Source of the DNA: Oscillospiraceae bacterium
GTDB lineage: Bacteria > Bacillota > Clostridia > Oscillospirales > Ruminococcaceae
Reading direction: 5' to 3'
Assembly: GCA_017512745.1 (NCBI GenBank)
Contig: JAFWEV010000056.1
Coordinates: forward strand, 1 to 39,756
DNA length: 39,756 nucleotides
The notes under the pieces were generated by a model. The model made no database searches and had not been told where the DNA came from. It saw only the letters and a program-made list of their open reading frames with translations. Positions 33,862-39,756 of the stretch are shown piece after piece. The translations under genes and the position numbers were made by a program. Each line of letters starts with the position of its first letter. Position 1 is the stretch's first letter.

Positions 33862-34284
33862 TTACTGTTTTAAAATGACTTTTCCCCCGACAAGATCCGC
33901 AAGAGTTACGGAACTGAGGTAGCCTTCGATAAGATTGTCCAGACGCGTCCACATGGGAAGCGTTATGCAGTCGCTCGCCATGAGGCATTCATTGTGATCT
34001 GTTCCGAGGCATGCGACAGGAGCCAGTGTGCCTTCGGTGAGCTTCAGGATCTCGCTGACCGTATATTCATTGACCGGTCTGGTGAGAACATATCCGCCGC
34101 CTCTGCCTCTGGTGCCGTCAACATAACCTGCCTTGACCAGGATCGATGTGATATTTTCCAGGTACTTCAGGGAGATCTGCTGTCTTTTGGAGATATCACT
34201 CAGAGAAACACGGCCTTCATCGGAGTGAAGGGCGAGATCTATCATGACTCTCAGTGCATATCTTCCCTTGGTGGAAACCATCAT
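33862..34284 (-). CDS. Rrf2-family transcriptional regulator (IscR-like Cys)
   Basis: 140 aa. N-terminal winged helix-turn-helix STKGRYALRVMIDLALHS, ISKRQQISLKYLENITSILVKAGYV, and the wing GTRGRGGGYVLTRP. It keeps three Cys in CLGTDHNECLMASDC (spacing close to IscR), so an Fe-S cofactor is plausible, unlike CymR. Two adjacent ATGs exist; AGAGGTG lies upstream of the first. Co-transcribed with DUF1858. Confidence 0.92.
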   Translation of the reverse strand: MMVSTKGRYALRVMIDLALHSDEGRVSLSDISKRQQISLKYLENITSILVKAGYVDGTRGRGGGYVLTRPVNEYTVSEILKLTEGTLAPVACLGTDHNECLMASDCITLPMWTRLDNLIEGYLSSVTLADLVGGKVILKQ

Positions 34285-34307
34285 AATGGATAAAACACCT
34301 CTGTATC

Positions 34308-34332
34308 ATTCTAGTGTAATCATATGATATCA
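34308..34332 (-). promoter_or_regulatory. Candidate promoter and operator of the Rrf2 gene
   Basis: On the minus strand TAGAAT (34313-34308) is a likely -10. Just upstream, palindromes ATCATATGAT (34319-34328) and TGATATCA (34325-34332) overlap. No good -35. Confidence 0.4.
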
Positions 34333-34357
34333 CTGGGATTATAAATATGCCAGTACC

Positions 34358-34912
34358 CTATCTCAAACCTTCGATCAGTATCTTGAGGCCTATGAGGATC
34401 AGTACGACACCTCCGGCAAATTTTGCCTTGGTGCTGTACTTTTCACCTATGAGGGAACCGATGTATACCCCTATGACACAGATGACAAATGTGATGACCC
34501 CGATGAACAGGGAAGACAGGATAACAGACACGTCGAGGAGAGCGAAGGTCACGCCCACGGCGAGTGCGTCGATACTGGTTGCGACCGCAAGTCCTGCCAT
34601 CTCTCCCGCTTTGAGCGACGCATCGTTTCCTTCCTCTTCGCCTTTGACGGCTTCTCTTATCATATTCGCGCCGATAAGCAGCAGAAGTCCGAACGAGACC
34701 CAGTGAGTGTATTTCGTGAGATACTTCGTGAAAGTGCTTCCGAGCGCCCATCCGATGACGGGCATCAGAAACTGGAACCCTCCGAACCATGCTCCGCAGA
34801 TGAGCGATGTCGGGAGTTTACTGCCTTTTACGCTCAAGCCCTTGCATATCGAGACGGCAAAAGCGTCCATCGCGAGCGCAACGGCTATCAGAAAGAGTTC
34901 AAGAAAAGTCAA
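34358..34912 (-). CDS. mntP: Manganese efflux pump MntP
   Basis: 184 aa, six spans. Duplicated three-helix halves with the conserved acidic motifs ALAMDAFAVSICKGL (first half) and ATSIDALAVGVTFALL (second half), both holding the Asp that coordinates Mn2+. It lies 14 bases after the TIGR00725 gene. No manganese (yybP-ykoY) riboswitch is seen upstream of either gene. Confidence 0.95.
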   Translation of the reverse strand: MTFLELFLIAVALAMDAFAVSICKGLSVKGSKLPTSLICGAWFGGFQFLMPVIGWALGSTFTKYLTKYTHWVSFGLLLLIGANMIREAVKGEEEGNDASLKAGEMAGLAVATSIDALAVGVTFALLDVSVILSSLFIGVITFVICVIGVYIGSLIGEKYSTKAKFAGGVVLILIGLKILIEGLR

Positions 34913-34926
34913 AACCTTTTTTCACC

Positions 34927-35493
34927 TCAGATATCTGTGGATTTGAATCCGGGCTCAAGATTGTATGAATCGAGTTTTTTGTTGATCAGCGCGACAGCCT
35001 CTTCGCCTGTCGTCACTCCCCATACCTGATCGTCCGGGATCTCCGGATATCTGTTTCTGTAATCCATGCGTGTTCCCGCGATGTTGCCGCTGGTCCCGGA
35101 AACGTTGCTGAACGCGACGATGAGCTTTTTGTAGCTCCACGCGAATGAAGCTTCGCACAGCGTTCCTGCGCCGCCCCCGATGGCTATGACTGCGTCTGCG
35201 AGTGTGACAATGCCGTTCCTGAGTATTCCGACGCTTGTCGGTATTACGATGTCGGCGAGTTTGTTGGCCTGAGACTTTCTCATTCCCGGGATTATGGCGA
35301 TACAGTCGCCGTCAACATATTTTTCCGACATCTTGGCGCCTTCGAAAACTGCTTCCATAACGCCGCCGAGACCGCCTGTGCAGACTCTGTATCCGGCGTC
35401 CACAAGGGCTTTGCCGGTCTCTAGGCAGACCCGGCGCTTGAGATCGTCGCCGTCAATATTGGCGTCGCCTATAACTGCTATAACTTTTCTCAT
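34927..35493 (-). CDS. TIGR00725/LOG-like Rossmann-fold protein
   Basis: 188 aa. RKVIAVIGDANID, VCTGGLGGVMEAVFEGAK and IAIGGGAGTLCEASFAW match the TIGR00725 group near the LOG/YvdD family. In LOG enzymes the PGGxGTxxE motif acts on nucleotide-ribose bonds; here GGGAGTLCE takes its place. The substrate is unknown. First gene of a pair with mntP. Confidence 0.85.
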   Translation of the reverse strand: MRKVIAVIGDANIDGDDLKRRVCLETGKALVDAGYRVCTGGLGGVMEAVFEGAKMSEKYVDGDCIAIIPGMRKSQANKLADIVIPTSVGILRNGIVTLADAVIAIGGGAGTLCEASFAWSYKKLIVAFSNVSGTSGNIAGTRMDYRNRYPEIPDDQVWGVTTGEEAVALINKKLDSYNLEPGFKSTDI

Positions 35494-35526
35494 GATCCGA
35501 TCCTCCGTGTTTTAGATACAGATACG

Positions 35527-35555
35527 ATTATATATATTTTGAATGGCGCGTTCAA
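35527..35555 (-). promoter_or_regulatory. Promoter of the TIGR00725-mntP operon
   Basis: On the minus strand TTGAAC (35555-35550), 17 bases, TATAAT (35532-35527); the leader to the ATG is about 30 bases. Confidence 0.75.
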
Positions 35556-35584
35556 TTGTTATTCCACAGGCAAAATGTTATGCT
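35556..35584 (+). promoter_or_regulatory. Promoter of the nitroreductase gene
   Basis: TTGTTA (35556-35561), 17 bases, TATGCT (35579-35584). It lies back to back with the divergent promoter; the two -35 boxes are adjacent. Confidence 0.65.
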
Positions 35585-35613
35585 TAAAAAAAACAGAAAG
35601 AAGGGAATACACA

Positions 35614-36144
35614 ATGATCAGAAATGAAGTTATCGACAGTATCCTCAGCAGAAGAAGCATAAGATCTTTCACGGATGAACCGGTGAAGAAGGAAGAGATC
35701 GAGACTATAGTCGAGGCAGGCAAATTTGCGGCAAGCGGCGGCGGGAGACAGCCCGGTCTAATGGTAGTAACACAGAATGCGGAACTCATTGCAAAACTCG
35801 AGAAGCTCAATGCGAAATACACTAAAAATCCGGAAGGACATCCGTTCTACGGAGCAAACACTCTGATCATGGTGTTTGCGGACAGCAACTCCAGCACATG
35901 GCTGCAGGACGGAAGTCTTGTTCTCGGAAATCTGATGGAGGCGGCGCACGCCATAGGCGTCGGATCATGCTGGATCAACAGATGCTTTGAGATGTTTGAG
36001 GACGAAGAGGGCAAGGAACTGAAGAAGCAGTGGGGAATAGAAGAGTCGTTCAAGGGAGTCGGCAACTGCATACTCGGATATGTGAGCGGCGATTACCCGG
36101 TACCGAAGGCGAGAAAAGAAGATTTCGTGATCTATCTCGACTGA
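35614..36144 (+). CDS. Nitroreductase-family FMN oxidoreductase
   Basis: 176 aa from ATG at 35614, after AAGGGAA. Seen: SILSRRSIRSFTDEPV (FMN phosphate-binding Arg/Ser), AASGGGRQPG, NLMEAAHAIGVGSCWI and the C-terminal LGYVSGDYPVPKARKEDFV. Reduces nitro compounds, quinones or similar with NAD(P)H; the natural substrate is unknown. Short, as in the single-domain clostridial group. Confidence 0.92.
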   Translation: MIRNEVIDSILSRRSIRSFTDEPVKKEEIETIVEAGKFAASGGGRQPGLMVVTQNAELIAKLEKLNAKYTKNPEGHPFYGANTLIMVFADSNSSTWLQDGSLVLGNLMEAAHAIGVGSCWINRCFEMFEDEEGKELKKQWGIEESFKGVGNCILGYVSGDYPVPKARKEDFVIYLD

Positions 36145-36183
36145 GCTCCTGATATATAGTTATATATAAATGTTATAAATAAA

Positions 36184-36221
36184 AAAGAAGTCTGCGCATC
36201 TGCGCAGACTTCTTTGATTTT
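36184..36221. terminator. Bidirectional terminator between nitroreductase and M20 operon
   Basis: A perfect 14-bp stem (36184-36197 with 36202-36215, loop ATCT) has A residues on its left and TTTGATTTT on its right. Both neighbouring genes converge on it. Confidence 0.9.
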
Positions 36222-36234
36222 GACATATCGCCGA

Positions 36235-36972
36235 TTATTCCACAGGATCTCCGTTGGGTCCCTTGACTACTTTTACGATGCCCTTTGACCAGAGGACACG
36301 TGCTACAGCAATGCAGAGGACGATGGAGAGGATGACGATAACTCCCTGATACATGGATGCTCTTGACCATGTGAAGTAAAGGATGAGGGAGATGATGGCT
36401 GCAGGCAGCGGGATAAGAAGCTTGTTCTTGATCCATGTGCCTTCCTTGTTCGTCATGATGAATCCGAGCATCAGGCATCCGAACATAGCGGGGAGCATGT
36501 ACTTTGTGGCTGTCTGTACTGCGGGTGACTGAAGAACAGGCTGCAGCGGGATCATGAGGAACATTCCGAGAACAATGATCGCCATTGTTGTGATGGAGGA
36601 GATGCTGTTTGCGAGAAGAGCAACTGCGTCGCCTTCCGGAGTGTTCGGAGTTGCGTTTGTGAGCTTCTGAGCGTTGATCGCGCAGGGGAGCTTGAGGTTC
36701 ATAACGTTACCGGTTATGAATGAAAGATAGGAGCTTGATCCGAGGATCGGAGGATAGCTGATCGCTTCAGAGAAGGCGATGGGCCAGAACAGCGATACGA
36801 GCGGGAGTGCTCCTGTGAGAACTTCCTTGAATGACGGGAAGCAGTTATTGATCGCGCAGTAGATGGTCGGCATTGCGAACATGTATACGACGATTATAAG
36901 AGAGAAGATACGGCCGAACGTGTGTGCCCAGTTGATAAAAGGATCGACCTGAACGTTATTCTTGTTATCCAT
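36235..36972 (-). CDS. Polytopic membrane protein, unknown family, partner of DUF5058 protein
   Basis: 245 aa with about six spans (near 20-40, 50-75, 125-150, 155-172, 185-205, 210-228). Between spans is a polar stretch SEAISYPPILGSSSYLSFITGNVMNLKLP with many Gly, Ser, Pro and Asn, suggestive of a substrate path. No family recognised. AAGGAGG before the ATG; third gene after an M20 peptidase and a DUF5058 protein, 15 bases from the latter. I infer that the two membrane proteins form one transporter for the peptidase's substrate. Confidence 0.75.
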   Translation of the reverse strand: MDNKNNVQVDPFINWAHTFGRIFSLIIVVYMFAMPTIYCAINNCFPSFKEVLTGALPLVSLFWPIAFSEAISYPPILGSSSYLSFITGNVMNLKLPCAINAQKLTNATPNTPEGDAVALLANSISSITTMAIIVLGMFLMIPLQPVLQSPAVQTATKYMLPAMFGCLMLGFIMTNKEGTWIKNKLLIPLPAAIISLILYFTWSRASMYQGVIVILSIVLCIAVARVLWSKGIVKVVKGPNGDPVE

Positions 36973-36987
36973 TATCTACAGACCTCC

Positions 36988-37692
36988 TTATGCGAAAATG
37001 TTGGTGTAAACCACTGACATGGCCATACCAAGGATAAGGCAGATCGCAAGGTTGAACTGATTGAGCCATGCGGCGCCCGTCTTCTTTGCCAGGATTGAAA
37101 TGAGAAGGCCGAGAAGCATTGATGTGAAGAATGTCAGAATGTACACGAGATTCTGTGTGAAGTAGTTCGGAATGAGTGCTGCGAACATGGCAAGCATGAA
37201 GCAGTTGTTAAATACTGTTCCCCAGGTACCTTTTTTACCCTGTTTTGCATAACCGAGCATGATAGGCTTTCCTGCGATGATGAGGAAGATGATACCGAAG
37301 ATGATACCGACTGTCATAACATACATGACAGCGCCGAATGTGTTTGCAGAAGCGGTTGCAAAGGACTCATAACCCATTGCCTGCATTGCTGCTGTTGCCG
37401 CATAGGCTTCATATGTGACTGCGCCGATAACCGACAGTCTCCACCATGCCCAGGGCAGACCGATAAGGGCTGACAACGAGATAAGTCCGACAACGATGGA
37501 GATCGAAGGAACTACAGAGAATGTAGCGCTGGACTTAATGACCGTTGAGAGCTGATCCTTGGAGTATCCTGCCTCCTGAAGACGTCCATAAGCCTTTTTG
37601 GCAGAGAGGATCGCCATGACCACGACTATGGCAATACCAATGCCGATGAGGATGAACAACAGGGGCAGATTTGCGACATCAAAGAACGTCAT
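36988..37692 (-). CDS. DUF5058-family membrane protein
   Basis: 234 aa with about six spans. Recognised by the stretch SATFSVVPSISIVVGLISLSALIGLPWAWWRLSVIGAVTYEAYAA, typical of DUF5058, a family without known function. One helix end carries a basic loop (SAKKAYGRLQEAGYSKDQ). GAGGTG before the ATG. Lies between the M20 peptidase and the second membrane protein, all in one transcript. Confidence 0.8.
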   Translation of the reverse strand: MTFFDVANLPLLFILIGIGIAIVVVMAILSAKKAYGRLQEAGYSKDQLSTVIKSSATFSVVPSISIVVGLISLSALIGLPWAWWRLSVIGAVTYEAYAATAAMQAMGYESFATASANTFGAVMYVMTVGIIFGIIFLIIAGKPIMLGYAKQGKKGTWGTVFNNCFMLAMFAALIPNYFTQNLVYILTFFTSMLLGLLISILAKKTGAAWLNQFNLAICLILGMAMSVVYTNIFA

Positions 37693-37723
37693 TTGATTAC
37701 ACCTCTTTTTTATTTATTGTTCT

Positions 37724-38947
37724 TTATTTATTTTCAGATAACCACGTCAAGGCACACATTGCATATGTCGCTGCGCCCTTATACAGATAATTATCATCAA
37801 ATTCTGCTTTTGGATGATGGGCTCCGTATTTGAAGCCATCCTTAACATCGCCGACGGCGAAAGGTACGAGTATCGTCGGAACATGTTCACTGGCATATCC
37901 GAAGTCCTCTGAACCGGCAACTCTGAACTGGGTCATTCCAATGGCCTCGTAATCTATGAAATTGCCCTGACCGAAAAGTTCGGTGAGTGCGCGTCTGCCG
38001 GAGGCTACGAGTCCCGGATCGTTCAGAAATACCGGGCAGTTGCTGAGATACGAAATCGTCGCTTTTGCGCCGAATACTTCAGCCTGTGATACAACGATCT
38101 CTTCGAATCTCTTCTTTACCTTCTCTCTGACCTTTGAACTAATCGTGCGGATGGTTCCGGAGAGCGTAGCGGAGTCGGGGATGACGTTGGGAGCGATACC
38201 GGAATTGAATGAACCGATGGTGAGAATAAACGGATCGTTCGGATCTATCTCTCTCGCATTGAGTACCTGAAGCGCCTGGAAAATATGTACGCCTGCATTG
38301 ATCGGATCGATACCGTCCTGAGGCATTGCGCCGTGGGCGCCCTTGCCCTGGATTGTGATCGTGAACTGATCGTTCGAAGAAAGGCCCGTTTTTCCCGCCG
38401 GTAAAATGATCGTGCCTGTCGGCGCAGGTACGGCAGCCGCAACATGTATCATCATCGCAACGTCCACCTTGGGATCTTCAAGGATCCCTGCATCGATCAT
38501 ATCCTTGCAGCCCTCACAGGTCTCCTCCGCGGGCTGGAACATGAGCTTGATCGTGCCGTCGATCTCTTCCTCGTGATCCTTGAGGATCTTTGCAGCACCG
38601 AGAAGCATTGTGGTGTGCATATCGTGACCGCATGCATGCATCTTGTTGGGGGTGCATGACTTGTATTCGACATCGGTCTCCTCATTGATCGGGAGAGCAT
38701 CCATATCGGCTCTGATCAGGTAGACCTTGCCGGGTTTCTTTCCTCCGACTGTGACCGTAACGCCCGCTTTTCCGACTTCTCTTATATTGTCGTAGCCGTA
38801 CTCTTTGAGCTTGGAGATCACAAACGGTTTTGTCTCAACGAGATCGAAACCGAGTTCCGGGCGCTGATGGAGCCAGCGTCTGTATTCCTGAAGAGAAGGC
38901 TGCAGTGCTTTTGCATCTTCAAGAATGAGAGAACTTAACTCAGACAT
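37724..38947 (-). CDS. M20-family metallopeptidase/amidohydrolase
   Basis: 407 aa, M20D-like, a cytosolic dizinc amidohydrolase acting on N-acyl amino acids or dipeptides. Seen: LRRWLHQRPELGF-like start (YRRWLHQRPELGFD), RADMDALPI (zinc-proximal Asp), HACGHDMHTTMLLGAA (Cys/His metal ligands), PAEETCEGCKDMIDAG, the dimerisation part with GKGAHGAMP, and a C-terminal GSEDFGY. AAAGGAGC before the ATG. First gene of a three-gene operon with two membrane proteins. Confidence 0.92.
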   Translation of the reverse strand: MSELSSLILEDAKALQPSLQEYRRWLHQRPELGFDLVETKPFVISKLKEYGYDNIREVGKAGVTVTVGGKKPGKVYLIRADMDALPINEETDVEYKSCTPNKMHACGHDMHTTMLLGAAKILKDHEEEIDGTIKLMFQPAEETCEGCKDMIDAGILEDPKVDVAMMIHVAAAVPAPTGTIILPAGKTGLSSNDQFTITIQGKGAHGAMPQDGIDPINAGVHIFQALQVLNAREIDPNDPFILTIGSFNSGIAPNVIPDSATLSGTIRTISSKVREKVKKRFEEIVVSQAEVFGAKATISYLSNCPVFLNDPGLVASGRRALTELFGQGNFIDYEAIGMTQFRVAGSEDFGYASEHVPTILVPFAVGDVKDGFKYGAHHPKAEFDDNYLYKGAATYAMCALTWLSENK

Positions 38948-38981
38948 AATATAAAGCTCCTTTTAAAAAAATACTGTGTTA

Positions 38982-39010
38982 TATTAACATACTAATTCAT
39001 AATTTAGCAA
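38982..39010 (-). promoter_or_regulatory. Candidate promoter of the M20/DUF5058 operon
   Basis: On the minus strand TTGCTA (39010-39005), 17 bases, TTAATA (38987-38982), about 35 bases before the ATG. Confidence 0.55.
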
Positions 39011-39064
39011 CAATTTTGGTCTCATAAACGGGATTTGCAGACGAATTTGTATGATTGACTATAA

Positions 39065-39095
39065 ATATGCATAGATGCGGCCTTTCTATGCATAT
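39065..39095. repeat. Perfect 11-bp inverted repeat upstream of the M20 operon
   Basis: ATATGCATAGA (39065-39075) and TCTATGCATAT (39085-39095), 9-base loop. No T tract follows, so a regulator site is more likely than a terminator. It lies 55 bases above the M20 -35 box. Confidence 0.65.
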
Positions 39096-39503
39096 AAATG
39101 CACATTAATGAATATATAGTCAGATAATATGCAAAGAACAGCAACGCAGATGAATAAGATCGAAAATAATTTTGACGGTAGAAGATCAGGAAGAGCATAT
39201 ATATAAATGATAATTAATTGTTTATGATTCTGAAGTTGCGGCAGAGCATTGACCGGAGAACTGCTGCGGACCGATCGCCTTGTATGGAATGCCAACAAAA
39301 AAATAACAAACTGTAACCGAATTGTAATAAAAAAACACCCATAAAGTGGCTAATCCGGGGCAAAACCGTGATTTTTATACAAATCGCCGACAAAACTCGT
39401 GAAAAATTTGCAATTTGTGCATATGTACCTGTGATATTGTCTTTGATAAAATGACTGACGTAAAGCAGAGAGATCTGCAAAATTATTTTTGGAGGAAAAA
39501 TCC

Positions 39504-39756
39504 ATGAAAAAATTCTTGGCACTCCTTCTCGCAGCAATGATGGTAGTTGGACTCCTCGCAGCATGCGGCGGCTCCAGCAGCGGCGGCGGCGAATCAGCAG
39601 CTCCGGCATCTAACGGCGGCGAAGAGGGCGGCTCCGAAAATGCAGTTCCCGAAGTTCTGTTCTTCTACAGCGCAATCGGTGACTACGGATTCGGTGACCA
39701 GGGTTATGCAGCATGTAAGAATCTTGAATCCAAGTATGGCATGCACATGACTCTTA
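39504..39756 (+). CDS. Solute-binding lipoprotein, probably BMP/PnrA family, 3' end outside window
   Basis: 84 codons are visible. GGAGG 9 bases before the ATG. Signal peptide MKKFLALLLAAMMVVGLLAAC with the lipobox LAAC, then a Gly/Ser/Glu-rich linker (to about residue 50), then VLFFYSAIGDYGFGDQGYAACKNLESKYGM, whose G(x)GDxGF...G...LE..YG pattern fits the start of a BMP-family binding protein. BMP proteins feed ABC importers of nucleosides and similar compounds. The permease genes would be to the right. Another periplasmic-binding family is possible. Confidence 0.75.
   Translation, partial: MKKFLALLLAAMMVVGLLAACGGSSSGGGESAAPASNGGEEGGSENAVPEVLFFYSAIGDYGFGDQGYAACKNLESKYGMHMTL

Larger units (their letters stand above)
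38948..39503. other. Gene-free region between the M20 operon and the lipoprotein gene
   Basis: 556 bases, AT-rich, between divergent genes. It holds the M20 promoter, an 11-bp inverted repeat (39065-39095) and the leader of the lipoprotein gene. For that gene TTGCAA (39408-39413), 18 bases, TGATAT (39432-39437) is a weak promoter candidate. A small hairpin GCAGA/TCTGC lies at 39465-39478 just before the ribosome-binding site. Short open frames here have no ribosome-binding site or family likeness. No riboswitch was recognised. Confidence 0.6.

Noticed and set aside
34913..35613. Manganese (yybP-ykoY) riboswitch for mntP
   Set aside because: mntP has only a 14-base gap upstream, and the leader of the preceding gene is about 30 bases, too short.
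39338..39480. Riboswitch-like leader before the BMP-type lipoprotein (purine or cyclic-di-GMP class)
   Set aside because: The conserved cores of those classes could not be found; only a weak 5-bp hairpin is present.
39086..39609. Short minus-strand open frames in the gap and over the lipoprotein start
   Set aside because: No ribosome-binding sites, low-complexity translations, and overlap with a clear signal-peptide gene on the plus strand.

Overview
The window looks like the chromosome of an anaerobic Clostridia-type Firmicute of roughly 50% GC, possibly near Eubacteriales Family XIII. The lineage is inferred from gene content and synteny only. Supporting genes are AddA/AddB, RicT, DarA, MurT/GatD, an RqcH-TrmK-Nif3 cluster, a two-cluster ferredoxin, and TTG/GTG starts with strong GGAGG ribosome-binding sites. 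No rRNA, tRNA, CRISPR array or prophage was seen.

Left edge (1-4.6 kb): the tail of an IS200/IS605-type element (TnpB C-terminus plus the right-end/omega-RNA hairpin) abuts the 3' end of a DUF134/NifX-domain regulator gene and supplies its stop codon. That gene has a promoter flanked by two identical 12-bp palindromes. Next comes an unfamiliar two-gene operon of paralogous membrane proteins, each with a cytosolic SRPBCC-like domain, one membrane span and a large outer region.

4.8-10.6 kb (+): a tight seven-gene run: murT, gatD, a NYN/OST-HTH protein, a LUD-domain protein, a family 2 glycosyltransferase, rfbD and plsY. The theme is cell envelope. The GatD protein lacks both expected catalytic residues. 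hflX follows as its own unit.

12.1-16.5 kb (-): darA-holB-ricT, a ferredoxin, then trmN6-like, rsmI and a YfcE-type phosphodiesterase. This keeps the order of the Bacillus yaaQ-to-rsmI neighbourhood, with a ferredoxin where yabA would be. 16.85-24.7 kb (+): a small lipoprotein, addB-addA (double-strand break repair) and a Pr6Pr-like membrane protein.

24.9-29.5 kb (+): a MalY-type PLP enzyme and an APC permease, then a GntR/FadR regulator and an MFS transporter; probably a regulated amino-acid-use locus. 29.6-35.5 kb (-): a hydrolase-fold protein without its nucleophile, rqcH, nif3-like and trmK; then Rrf2 + DUF1858; then mntP and a TIGR00725 protein. A nitroreductase diverges from these at 35.6 kb.

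Right edge: an M20 peptidase operon with a DUF5058 protein and a second polytopic membrane protein of unknown family, plausibly a transporter coupled to an intracellular hydrolase. After a 556-bp gap the window ends inside a lipoprotein gene, probably a BMP-family solute-binding protein.
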